This document shows, piece by piece, positions 49,725 through 57,312 of a stretch of 64,000 nucleotides of DNA. The translations under genes were made by a program, and so were the position numbers. The stretch is taken from positions 1 to 64,000 of IMG/VR virus record IMGVR_UViG_3300036861_000507. One strand, 5' to 3'. The notes below the pieces were generated by a model. That model was given only the letters and a program-made list of their open reading frames with translations, was not told the DNA's origin and did not search any database. Every line of letters begins with the position of its first letter. Position 1 is the first letter of the stretch. The DNA is from a virus.

Positions 49725-50390
49725 ATGACCCGGCGGTCGATAGCATCACTGGCACCCGAGGAGGTGATCGGCGACGGCTCGCAGGCGGTCTACCTGTACT
49801 TTGCCGAAACGGAGCGCCGGCTCGCATGCCTTGAAGGACGCTACCGCTGGCCCTGCAAGATCGGCCGCACGGGCGGCGATGTCGCCCAGCGCATCTATCA
49901 GCAAGGAACCACGGCCTGCATGGCTAGGGCCCCGATCGTCGGGCTCTCGATCCAAACCGATGACGCCATTCAGTTGGAGCGCAGCATCCATCTTCATCTG
50001 CGCCTGAAGGGCGCCGCGCTCCCGGGTGCGATCGGCCGGGAATGGTTCGAGACCTCGCCCGGTGAGGTGCGTGATCTCTTCCTCTCGGGCGTAGCGAGCA
50101 CCATCCCAATACTGCCCCGCCGGGCCGCGTCGTTGAAGGCGAAACGACCGAAGGCAGAGAGGGATCAGGCTCTGCTTGAGGCCTTTGCACGCATGCGCCC
50201 AAGCGCAATCGCAACCAAGCTCGGGCTGACGGCGGCCGCCGTATGCGCATGGAGGACGATCCCGGCAAAGCATGTGCGTGTGGTCCAGCAATTGACCGGG
50301 ATAGGCGCTCATTTGCTGAGACCTGATCTGTTTCGTCCAGAGCACAGCCGGAGTTTCGCAGCAATGGCGCTGACGAGTTCCCCTCCGTAG
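49725..50390 (+). CDS. T5orf172 domain fused to YdaS-like helix-turn-helix
   Basis: This 221-residue protein has an N-terminal GIY-YIG-like segment (VYLYFAETERR, YRWPCKIGRTGGDVAQRIYQ, QLERSIHLHLRLKG, REWFETSP). The C-terminal helix-turn-helix (PSAIATKLGLTAAAVCAWRT, IPAKHVRVVQQLTG, LLRPDLF) is like YdaS antitoxin/Cro proteins. The two domains are normally separate. It follows the Cro-like gene and may combine DNA binding with nuclease-like function (inference). Confidence 0.65.
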   Translation: MTRRSIASLAPEEVIGDGSQAVYLYFAETERRLACLEGRYRWPCKIGRTGGDVAQRIYQQGTTACMARAPIVGLSIQTDDAIQLERSIHLHLRLKGAALPGAIGREWFETSPGEVRDLFLSGVASTIPILPRRAASLKAKRPKAERDQALLEAFARMRPSAIATKLGLTAAAVCAWRTIPAKHVRVVQQLTGIGAHLLRPDLFRPEHSRSFAAMALTSSPP

Positions 50391-50792
50391 CGTTCCCCGT
50401 TCCGTTGCGTCCCTGCGCGTCGCCTTCGGCTCGTCCATCACGGTTGGTTGGGAGAGCCCAAGTCGATCACGTCGCGTTTCCCGTGCGTGGATCATAGGAG
50501 GGCGCTGTAGGTGGCCGCCCTAGCACACTAAGACCCCCTGCGCGCCCGCCGCGCACCGGCCTTCGACATTGGGCCGCAGACACGGGCAAGGAGGTCGAGC
50601 CGCCGGCGTGAGGTTGCGTCTCCTGCGTCAAGAGAAATCCGGTTCAGGCTGGCGTCGGCGTGCGTGCTCGCTTCCGTCAGTCATCGTTTCGCCAGTGCTG
50701 CGGTGAGGCCTCACGCGGCGCGGGAACGATGACTGCTCCACCGGAGGCAGCGCGTGGCGCGGCCGGCCTGAACCAGAACACCGGAGCCGCAC
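50391..50792. other. Non-coding stretch in the rightward operon
   Basis: This ~400-nt gap has no convincing gene on either strand; the open frames are Arg/Pro-rich shadows. It contains GC-rich inverted repeats around 50500-50560 and ends in a good ribosome site (CGGAG) for the lipoprotein gene. A promoter or terminator could lie here, but I see no clear elements. Confidence 0.4.
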
Positions 50793-50948
50793 ATGCTCGT
50801 CTCTCCCAAATCGATGCTCCAACTGCTGGGGCTGGTCCTGCTGATGGCCGTGGCCGTCAACCTCGCCGCCTGCTCGCAGGCGCGATTCCTCGGCACCGAG
50901 GACTTCTACGCGACCCAGGCCCGTCAATCGGGCGGGTCAGCGGAATGA
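50793..50948 (+). CDS. Small lipoprotein
   Basis: This 51-residue protein (MLVSPKSMLQLLGLVLLMAV, then AVNLAACSQARFLG) has a signal peptide and lipobox LAAC with the lipidated Cys near residue 27. The start has CGGAG 6 nt upstream. Short phage lipoproteins act as superinfection blockers or as outer spanins; nothing here decides which. Confidence 0.6.
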   Translation: MLVSPKSMLQLLGLVLLMAVAVNLAACSQARFLGTEDFYATQARQSGGSAE

Positions 50949-50960
50949 CAGGGGCGTGCC

Positions 50961-51518
50961 GTGAGCGGCTGGACTGACGAAAGGGTCGAGCTTTTAAAGC
51001 AGCTGGTGGCCGACGGCCTGAGCGCTGCGCAATGCGCCGCTCGGCTCGGCGGCTTCAAGCATTGCGCCGATGGTGGGCGCTCCGCCGTGATCGGCAAGAC
51101 GCATCGGCTCGGCATCGCCCAGAGCCGCTCCAGTTATGTGTCCAAGCCACGACGCGGAGCAGGCAAGACCAAGCCGCGCAAGCTGCACCGGCTCTCTCCA
51201 GATCACGCCGCCCTGGCGCAGATGCGGCGGGAGGCGTTCCGGGCCGAGCCGGACCTCGTCGTGCCCGAGAACGAGCGGCGCGGCCTGCTCGATCTGCAGC
51301 CTGGAACTTGTAAATGGCCGATTGGGGATCCCAAGGCACCCGACTTCCACTTCTGCAATCGGATGCAGATCGGCACCGACTCGCACGCCCGCCGCGGCAT
51401 GCACGTCTACTGTGAATTCCACGCAGCCCGTTCGAGCGATGGCCCGGCCGTTCGCAGCCGGAGACCTTCTGCCGCTCCGGCTCCGGCTCGCCAGCGCGAA
51501 GACATGGAGACCGCATGA
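50961..51518 (+). CDS. gcrA: GcrA-family transcription regulator
   Basis: This 185-residue protein starts MSGWTDERVELLKQLVADGL, SAAQCAARLGG, the GcrA N-terminal helix-turn-helix, and has the C-terminal CKWPIGDPKAPDFHFC, then YCEFH. In Caulobacter and relatives Gcr A binds promoters with GAnTC sites methylated by CcrM and contacts sigma70 RNA polymerase. A phage copy could redirect host transcription. It reads from GTG at 50961. Confidence 0.85.
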   Translation: MSGWTDERVELLKQLVADGLSAAQCAARLGGFKHCADGGRSAVIGKTHRLGIAQSRSSYVSKPRRGAGKTKPRKLHRLSPDHAALAQMRREAFRAEPDLVVPENERRGLLDLQPGTCKWPIGDPKAPDFHFCNRMQIGTDSHARRGMHVYCEFHAARSSDGPAVRSRRPSAAPAPARQREDMETA

Positions 51519-51778
51519 CTCCCGAACAAGCGCGCGCCGACATCTCCGTCATCCTCGCCACCAGGGCCGAGTTCTGGGAGCGCATCTGGGGCATGGCCTC
51601 GGCCGGCTACAAGCCGCCGGGCGTGGCCGGACCGCCCCTCCTGTCACAGCACCAGCGGGCCATGCTCGGCCACTCGCTCGGGGAGCGGAAGGCGCGACAC
51701 ATCCAGCAGGAGATGCGCGAGGGGCGGAGTGTGCGCGAGCGGGCGCGCGGCAGTGGGTGGGTGGTCAGGAATTCATAA
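51515..51778 (+). CDS. Small phage protein
   Basis: This 87-residue protein (MTPEQARADISVILATRAEF to SGWVVRNS) is helical and charged, with RAMLGHSLGERKARHIQQEM. Its start overlaps the GcrA stop (ATGA). Not recognised. Confidence 0.5.
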   Translation: MTPEQARADISVILATRAEFWERIWGMASAGYKPPGVAGPPLLSQHQRAMLGHSLGERKARHIQQEMREGRSVRERARGSGWVVRNS

Positions 51779-51796
51779 GGGGACGGAGAGGGACAG

Positions 51797-53476
51797 ATGC
51801 ACGTGAAATCGGACGGAGCCTTTCAGCGCTACACGCTCGGGCCGCTTGGATTGGCAGCGTCGCTGATCATTCTGGCCGTCAGCGCGAGCATGAACTATCG
51901 CTTCGGCTACAGCCTCGGCAAGTCGCCACTCGACTCGCTGATCTACGGCTGGGCCTCGGTCGGCGCCGACATCTTGAAGGCGATCGCGCCGTTCCTGTTC
52001 TTCGCCGCCGTCACCAGCCGGCGCAAGGCGGTGGCGGTGGCGGCAGGGCTCGTATGGGTGGTAACGACCTGTTACGGCCTCACCAGCGCCGCCGGCCATG
52101 CCGCGCTCAACCGGCTCGACACCACCGGACAGCGCGCCGTGGCTGCGGATAGCTACAAGGACACCCGCTCCGATCTGTCCGAGGCCCGCAAGGCGCTCGG
52201 TTTCATCCCGGCGCACCGCGGCGAGTCGGCGGTGCGCGCCGAGCTCGAGAAGCTCAAGACCAACCGGGCATGGTCGCAGACCAACGAATGCGGCGAGGTC
52301 GGCGGCAAGGCAGAGCGAACCTTCTGCGCGCAGTACCAGACGCTCAAGGGCGAGCTGGGCAACGCCGAGAACGCCACCAAGCTGACGGCGCGCATCGATG
52401 TCCTGACCGCCAAGCTCGACAAGGTTTCCGAAGGCGGCGGCGCCGTTCTCTCCGAGGCCGATCCGCAGGCCTCGATCCTGGCCCGGCTGTCGCGCCAGGA
52501 CGTGCCGACCGTGCAGTTGGGGTTGGCCCTCCTGATCGTCTTGATGCTGGAGATCGGCGGCGGGCTCGGTCCCTACGCCTCGCTCTGGTACATGACGGGT
52601 GGCGTCAGGGTCGTCGATCTGAAGCCGGAAAGCGCGCCCGATGCCGTGGCTGCAGCGGCACCGACAGTTGCATTGGCATCGCCGCTAGCTGTTCTGGCCT
52701 TGGCGGGCGTTCCCTCGGGTTCACCCGCGGGCCCCGCGTTGCCGGCCCAACCGGCGATAATCGGGGAATCCGCGATCGCAGAGGCCAAACCCGAGCCCGT
52801 TCCGGCGACCGCCGGGTTGCCGAAGCCCACGCCCAAGGCCGCCGACAACCGGCCCATCAACATCTTCCTGGGCCGGCCGATCCCCGGTTCCGAACCGGAG
52901 CTGCGTTCCTTCGGCTTCCCGGTCGACGGCCGGCCGCCGGGACCGGCGCGCTCCAAGCTCCCCGTCAAGGACGAGGCCGATCAGTTCTGCCGGGCACTGA
53001 GGGCCTACGGCATGGCCGATACCCCGATCTGGCGGAACGAGGTGCCCAAGCTCTACCGCCAATACTCGATCGCCAACCACCGCGAGATGGTGGAGGAGGC
53101 GGCGCTCCTCGATGTGATGCAGAGGATGCGCTCCAAGGGCGTCGAGTACGGCAACATGCGCTACGACGGCGACAACAAGCGCCTGTCCTACCGCATTGCC
53201 GGCAAGCAGTACCCAAAGCCGAAAGTCTCCAACGACAACACCGCCCCCAAGGAGGTGGGCGGACCGAAGTCTTTCCCTACCGTATCGTCGGCGGAGCCGG
53301 CGAATGACGCTCCGCCGCAGAAGCCCGCCCTCCGCATCGTTCCCCGCGCTCCCGCCTTCCTCAGCGAGCACGAGCGCTGGGACATCGCCGAGGCGCGCAA
53401 GGTGAAGTGGGAAGCCACGGCTCGCTCGAGGAAACAGCGTGGATCACGTGTGCATAAGCTGGGGAGAGCGGCCTAG
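51797..53476 (+). CDS. Large membrane protein with coiled coil
   Basis: This 559-residue protein has N-terminal membrane segments (~10-90 with LGLAASLIILAVSASMNY, LKAIAPFLFFAAVTSRR, AVAVAAGLVWVVTTCYG). A periplasmic or cytosolic coiled coil follows (~105-220), then another membrane segment near 235-260 (LGLALLIVLMLEIGGGLG), a Pro/Ala-rich linker and a small C-terminal domain (~395-500). Similar genes occur in rhizobial phages. The role is unknown; early membrane or replication-anchor function is possible. Confidence 0.65.
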   Translation: MHVKSDGAFQRYTLGPLGLAASLIILAVSASMNYRFGYSLGKSPLDSLIYGWASVGADILKAIAPFLFFAAVTSRRKAVAVAAGLVWVVTTCYGLTSAAGHAALNRLDTTGQRAVAADSYKDTRSDLSEARKALGFIPAHRGESAVRAELEKLKTNRAWSQTNECGEVGGKAERTFCAQYQTLKGELGNAENATKLTARIDVLTAKLDKVSEGGGAVLSEADPQASILARLSRQDVPTVQLGLALLIVLMLEIGGGLGPYASLWYMTGGVRVVDLKPESAPDAVAAAAPTVALASPLAVLALAGVPSGSPAGPALPAQPAIIGESAIAEAKPEPVPATAGLPKPTPKAADNRPINIFLGRPIPGSEPELRSFGFPVDGRPPGPARSKLPVKDEADQFCRALRAYGMADTPIWRNEVPKLYRQYSIANHREMVEEAALLDVMQRMRSKGVEYGNMRYDGDNKRLSYRIAGKQYPKPKVSNDNTAPKEVGGPKSFPTVSSAEPANDAPPQKPALRIVPRAPAFLSEHERWDIAEARKVKWEATARSRKQRGSRVHKLGRAA

Positions 53477-53608
53477 ATGAAGCGTTACGAGCCCACCACG
53501 CCGATCATCCGACGCACCCGCCTCATCAGGGTCGAGAGGGTCGTGCGCGTGTCGAGGGTGGCGGCACGCAGGAAGAGGTTGGCGTTGCTCGATAGGAGGG
53601 CGGCCTAG
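53477..53608 (+). CDS. Small Arg-rich protein
   Basis: A 43-residue ORF, MKRYEPTTPIIRRTRLIRVE to DRRAA, begins right after the membrane-protein stop and ends overlapping the next start. It is very basic and may bind nucleic acid. Coding status is moderate. Confidence 0.4.
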   Translation: MKRYEPTTPIIRRTRLIRVERVVRVSRVAARRKRLALLDRRAA

Positions 53609-53676
53609 TGACTGATCTGATCCGCGACTACCTGCCATGGCTGCTCTCCGCCATCACTGGGGGCGCACATGGCTGA
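53608..53676 (+). pseudogene. Severed 5' end of the small membrane-protein gene
   Basis: GTG at 53608 opens a 22-codon frame (MTDLIRDYLPWLLSAITGGA, HG). Its DYLPWLLSAxT segment repeats the start of the gene at 54202 (AYLPWLLSALT). The frame is cut by the HNH-AP2 gene that begins at 53669. It looks like the original 5' end separated from the body of the gene. Confidence 0.5.
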
Positions 53677-54205
53677 ACTGACGGTCGAGCGTCTGCGCGC
53701 TCTATTGGATTACAATCCCCTAAGTGGCGTGTTCACTTGGAAAACGAGAACCGTGTTCACGAAGTGGGACAAGGTGTGGAACACGCGTTTCGCTGGCAAG
53801 ACGGCTGGCGGCAAATCTCAACTGAAGCACCGTAAGAGTCCACAATGGACGATCGCGATTGATAACCGCAAATACCTAGCTCACCGCCTTGCGTGGCTCC
53901 ATCACTACGGCGTCTGGCCGACTCTGGACGTCGACCATCGCGACACCGACAGCTGCAACAACAGGATTGCTAATCTGCGCGAGGCAACGGGCGCGCAGAA
54001 CCAGGCGAACGGCGGCTCTCACTCTCACAGCCACTGTGGGATCAAGGGCGTGTCATTCCATAAGCTGACCGGCAGGTGGATGGCGCGCATCGCAGCCAAC
54101 GGCAAGCAGCACTATCTTGGTCTGTTCGACAGCGCGGACGCAGCACGCGCCGCCTATGCCGCCGCCGCACCAATCCATCACGGCGAATTCGCGAGGCTCC
54201 GATGA
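53669..54205 (+). CDS. HNH-AP2 homing endonuclease
   Basis: This 178-residue protein has an HNH core (YLAHRLAWLHHYGVWPTLDV, DHRDTDSCNNRIANLREAT) and an AP2-type DNA-binding end (GIKGVSFHKLTGRWMARIAA, NGKQHYLGLFDSADAARAAY). The combination is typical of stand-alone phage homing endonucleases. It lies between two copies of the DYLPWLLSA-type sequence. Confidence 0.88.
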   Translation: MAELTVERLRALLDYNPLSGVFTWKTRTVFTKWDKVWNTRFAGKTAGGKSQLKHRKSPQWTIAIDNRKYLAHRLAWLHHYGVWPTLDVDHRDTDSCNNRIANLREATGAQNQANGGSHSHSHCGIKGVSFHKLTGRWMARIAANGKQHYLGLFDSADAARAAYAAAAPIHHGEFARLR

Positions 54206-54504
54206 CGTGGCGCGACATCATCATCGCTTATCTGCCGTGGCTGTTGTCGGCACTGACGGTTTACATGACCCTTCTTGCCGGCAACAAGCACCCGTCAGCG
54301 TGGGCCGTCGGCCTCGTCAATCAGGCGCTGTGGCTCGGCTGGATCGTCACGGTCGGCGCCTGGGGATTGCTGCCGATGAACGCGGCGCTGTGGGTCGTCT
54401 ACGCGCGCAATCACTTCAAGTGGAGGATGCCCAATGACGTGATCCCGAAAAGCGAGAAGGCCCCGGAGGGCGAACCCCGGGGCCTTCGAATTCCAACCGC
54501 GTAA
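54202..54504 (+). CDS. Small membrane protein
   Basis: This 100-residue protein starts MTWRDIIIAYLPWLLSALTV and contains YMTLLAGNKHPSAWAVGLVN and ALWLGWIVTVGAWGLLPMNA, with three likely membrane segments and a polar end. It overlaps the HNH-AP2 gene end (ATGA). Position just before the replication gene suggests a small phage membrane protein; not recognised. Confidence 0.6.
   Translation: MTWRDIIIAYLPWLLSALTVYMTLLAGNKHPSAWAVGLVNQALWLGWIVTVGAWGLLPMNAALWVVYARNHFKWRMPNDVIPKSEKAPEGEPRGLRIPTA
54456..54487 (+). terminator. Terminator-like hairpin inside a gene 3' end
   Basis: GAAGGCCCC (54456-54464) pairs with GGGGCCTTC (54479-54487), extended by further GC pairs. It lies in the last codons of the small membrane-protein gene and just before the DUF1376 gene. 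No T-run follows, so it may attenuate instead of stopping transcription. Confidence 0.5.
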
Positions 54505-54566
54505 GCGTCCACCCGACCAAAGGAGACACTCACAATGTCACAGCGAAACCAGAGGAGATTTCAACC

Positions 54567-55472
54567 GTGAACGCACAGAATGTACACGACAAAGGCAGCA
54601 AAAGCAAGGCGCCAATGCCGTGGTTCAAGATGTATCCAGAGGCATATCTGGAGGGCACACGAAAGCTAACACCAGAGCAGCGCGGTATTTATTCCGACTG
54701 CCTGATGCTGCTCTACAAGCACGACAAGCCGCTTCCGAAAAATGATGCCTGGATGGCGTGCGAGCTGCATGTGAACGTCAAGGTCTGGCGACGGGTGCGG
54801 GATCTTCTGCTCTCGCTCGGGAAGCTGATCGAAATGCCAGATGGGTACATCAACAACCGCGCCGCAATCGAGTGTGAAGAGCGGTTGAAACGCCGTTCCA
54901 ACAAGGTTGCAAGCCAGTTGCAACTTGGTTTGCAACTCGGTTCCAAACCAACTGCAACCGAGTTGCAAACCGTTTCCGACCCAGGATTGCCCAGCGATAA
55001 CAACGACCGGCCTCCGAAGTTGCATGTTATTGCGGGCGCGACTTCGGCACCAAATGGCCCGAGACACGCGTGCGCGCGCGCGCGCGCCTCAGATCATCAG
55101 ATCATAGAAGAAGAGAAAGATAGTTCTTCTTCTGATGCTCCGCTGATTGATGATGATCCCCTCAAGCGCAGGCGGACGTTGCCGTCACATTTGGTGATGG
55201 CGCTGGCTAACCACGTCGGGACCGAACGCGCGCAGGAGATCGCCGACGAGTACATGGGCAGTGAGTTCGGCAGAGGCGCCAAGGTCTTTGAGCGCGCCTT
55301 CCCGGCATGGGTGCTGAAAGTTCACAAGATCAACATCGACGCAGCGCATGCGCCGACGTTAGCCGCAGAGATCATCGCTCTGTGTGGAACCGATGCGAGC
55401 GGCAAGCTGGACTTGTCGTTACCGAAGCGTGTGAGCCAAGCACCCCCGCCGAACAAGGGGAGGGCTGCGTAA
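54567..55472 (+). CDS. DUF1376-family replication-type protein
   Basis: This 301-residue protein has PWFKMYPEAYLEGTRKLTPE, QRGIYSDCLMLLYKHDKPLP and VNVKVWRRVRDLLLSLGKLI, EMPDGYINNRAA, the DUF1376 N-terminal winged-helix signature of phage replication initiators. The middle (~115-210) is low-complexity and carries the iteron array, the GC-alternating tract and an AT-rich tract at DNA level. The C-terminus (~210-301) is helical. This layout recalls lambda O, whose gene holds the origin. Confidence 0.75.
   Translation: MNAQNVHDKGSKSKAPMPWFKMYPEAYLEGTRKLTPEQRGIYSDCLMLLYKHDKPLPKNDAWMACELHVNVKVWRRVRDLLLSLGKLIEMPDGYINNRAAIECEERLKRRSNKVASQLQLGLQLGSKPTATELQTVSDPGLPSDNNDRPPKLHVIAGATSAPNGPRHACARARASDHQIIEEEKDSSSSDAPLIDDDPLKRRRTLPSHLVMALANHVGTERAQEIADEYMGSEFGRGAKVFERAFPAWVLKVHKINIDAAHAPTLAAEIIALCGTDASGKLDLSLPKRVSQAPPPNKGRAA
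54907..54968. other. Candidate replication origin: phased TTGCAA iterons
   Basis: TTGCAA occurs at 54907, 54918, 54930 and 54963, with near copies TTCCAA at 54941 and CTGCAA at 54952. Successive starts are 11, 12, 11, 11 and 11 nt apart, close to one helical turn. The 11-nt period is not a multiple of three, so protein repetition does not explain it. The array lies inside the replication gene, as in lambda. Confidence 0.6.
55064..55160. repeat. Alternating purine-pyrimidine tract followed by AT-rich tract
   Basis: Positions 55064-55087 alternate purine and pyrimidine, mostly GCGC, a form that can adopt Z-DNA. The next ~70 nt (AGATCATCAGATCAT, then purine-rich GAAGAAGAG and TTCTTCTTC) are markedly AT-rich for this genome and can form a small hairpin. 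Downstream of the iterons this may act as a DNA unwinding element. Confidence 0.5.
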
Positions 55473-56098
55473 TGGATAACGCTCCTTTCGGCTCACCGAT
55501 TGAGATCGAGCTGGCGGCCGGCATCGTCGAACATGGCGGAATGCAATTCGTGCCCAAGTTCGGCTTGCCTTACGAGGAGATCCGCAACGAAGCAGCGAAG
55601 GCCATTGGCCGAAGAGACCAGGCGCGCCTCAAGAAGGCGGTCGTTTTTCCGCAAGTGAAGATCGCCAAGTATGTCGTCGATTTCCTGGCTCTGTTTTGGG
55701 ACGACCGCGATTTCATCATGCCGATCGCCGTCGAGTGCGACGGGCATGATTTTCACGAACGCACGCCCCGACAGGCCCAATACGACAAGCTGCGCGACCG
55801 TTTCTTCGCAACCAACTCGATTTTCGTCATGCGGTTCACGGGCCGCGAAATCAAGCGCGATCCCGTCGACTGTGCGCGCCAAGTCTATCGAGCGACGGAG
55901 TTCACCGCACGCGGTCCATCCGCCAGCTTGGTGGGCGTGCAGTGGATCCTCTCCGAAGCTGAACTCGATGTGCTGCTTGAAGCGCAAGAGCACGAAGCCG
56001 AGCAAGAGTATTTCCGCGAGCAGCAGATCGAGGACTTCAAGCGCAAGCTGAGCATCGATGAGATCATGTCGGGTACCTACGAGGGCCTCTACCCATGA
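55472..56098 (+). CDS. DUF559-like endonuclease-fold protein
   Basis: This 208-residue protein contains KIAKYVVDFLALFWD, PIAVECDGHDFHERTPRQAQ, YDKLRDRFFATNSIFVMRFT, GREIKRDP. The pattern matches DUF559/Vsr-like nuclease folds with the D...E-x-D-G core. It follows the replication gene with a TAATG overlap. A role in repair or replication is likely. Confidence 0.7.
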   Translation: MDNAPFGSPIEIELAAGIVEHGGMQFVPKFGLPYEEIRNEAAKAIGRRDQARLKKAVVFPQVKIAKYVVDFLALFWDDRDFIMPIAVECDGHDFHERTPRQAQYDKLRDRFFATNSIFVMRFTGREIKRDPVDCARQVYRATEFTARGPSASLVGVQWILSEAELDVLLEAQEHEAEQEYFREQQIEDFKRKLSIDEIMSGTYEGLYP

Positions 56099-56292
56099 CC
56101 CTCTACCACCTCACCACCGGCCACTACCCTTCCAAGGCCTACGCCGTCCGCGCTGGCACGCACCAGGACGAGCCCGTCATCGCCTGGGTCCAGCGCAAGG
56201 GTGCGGCCGCCCTGTTCAAGAAATCCGATGCGCTGAAGTTGGCGCGCAGAATGCGCAAGGTGGTGCGGGTGAAATTGGAGGTGGCCGCATGA
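56095..56292 (+). CDS. Small basic protein
   Basis: This 65-residue protein reads MTLYHLTTGHYPSKAYAVRA, then AWVQRKGAAALFKKSDALKL and a basic end. Start overlaps the upstream stop (ATGA). Not recognised. Confidence 0.5.
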   Translation: MTLYHLTTGHYPSKAYAVRAGTHQDEPVIAWVQRKGAAALFKKSDALKLARRMRKVVRVKLEVAA

Positions 56293-56525
56293 CGCCCTGC
56301 ACCTACTGCTCCCACCCCCTCAAACCCACCGACTCCCACCTGACCGTCAACGCCATGGACGGGGTCTCCGGGATGTTCTGCTCGACGCTGTGCTTCGACG
56401 GGGCGCGCATGCGGGGAGCGGTGGTGGAGACGGGGTTGCTGCTGGCCGATCTCGATGGAGCACGCGGCTGGTACGAGTTGATGCTGGAAACGGTTGCACC
56501 GCGGATGATCGGGAGGTGTGCGTGA
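56289..56525 (+). CDS. Small zinc-ribbon-like protein
   Basis: This 78-residue protein (MTPCTYCSHPLKPTDSHLTV, then MFCSTLCFDGARMRGAVVET) has two CxxC-type pairs, as in small zinc ribbons. Start overlaps the upstream stop (ATGA). Confidence 0.5.
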   Translation: MTPCTYCSHPLKPTDSHLTVNAMDGVSGMFCSTLCFDGARMRGAVVETGLLLADLDGARGWYELMLETVAPRMIGRCA

Positions 56526-56614
56526 TGAGGGATTCGGGATCAGTTCGGCGGTGTGCCGGTACGGCGGCTGGAGAAAGTCATCGGACCGTTGGAGCAACGG
56601 AGGGTAAGCCATGA
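56525..56614 (+). CDS. Possible very small peptide
   Basis: A 29-codon frame (MRDSGSVRRCAGTAAGESHR, TVGATEGKP) fills the gap between two overlapping genes, with start and stop overlaps on both sides. It may be translated but could be only a leader for the methyltransferase gene. Confidence 0.3.
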   Translation: MRDSGSVRRCAGTAAGESHRTVGATEGKP

Positions 56615-57312
56615 CCATCTCGACCTCGACGATCGCTCGACCGAAGGGTCACTCCGCCGTCATGGCGGGGCGTGTCGAGCCGCCCAGCAGCTTGGACTTT
56701 TTCCCGACCCCGCCGTGGGCGACGCGCGCGCTCTGCGAGTGCGTGCTGACCGAGTCCGATTGGCATGGCCGCAGCGTGTGGGAGCCGGCCGCCGGCGAAG
56801 GGCACATGGCCGACGTGCTGCTGGAGTATTTCGCATTTGTCCTCGCGTCCGACGTGCACGACTACGGCCGTGGTCATGCGATCGGATCATTCACGGGCAG
56901 CGGCCCGGACGTGATCGAGTGGGACGGCGAGCATCGTGAGCCGGATTGGACGATTACGAACCCACCGTTCAACGCTGCAGTCGACTTTGCCGAGCGGGCG
57001 CTGCAGGAAGCAACGCATGGGGTCGCGCTGCTGTTGCGCTCGGCCTGGATCGAGGGAGCGGAGCGCTACAACCGACTGTTCTCCCGGTGTCCTCCGAGCG
57101 TCGTCGCGTTCTTCGTCGAGCGCGTGCCGATGGTCAAAGGCCGCTGGGACCCAAATGCATCGACGGCAACGTCCTACGCGTGGTTCGTTTGGCGCATCAC
57201 CGAAGGCTCACAGCCGACGCAGATGATTTGGATACCGCCGGGCCAGCGCAAAGCCCTGGAGCATCCCGACGATCGCCGTCGCTTCGGACCGCAAGAGGTT
57301 GCCGTGTCATGA
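56611..57312 (+). CDS. Phage DNA adenine-type methyltransferase
   Basis: This 233-residue protein has EPAAGEGHMADVLLEYFAFV, LASDVHDYGRG (SAM-binding region) and TNPPFNAAVDFAERAL (NPPF catalytic motif), followed by LLLRSAWIEGAERYN. The family occurs in many phages and modifies adenine or acts in anti-restriction. It is encoded from ATG at 56611. Confidence 0.8.
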   Translation: MTISTSTIARPKGHSAVMAGRVEPPSSLDFFPTPPWATRALCECVLTESDWHGRSVWEPAAGEGHMADVLLEYFAFVLASDVHDYGRGHAIGSFTGSGPDVIEWDGEHREPDWTITNPPFNAAVDFAERALQEATHGVALLLRSAWIEGAERYNRLFSRCPPSVVAFFVERVPMVKGRWDPNASTATSYAWFVWRITEGSQPTQMIWIPPGQRKALEHPDDRRRFGPQEVAVS

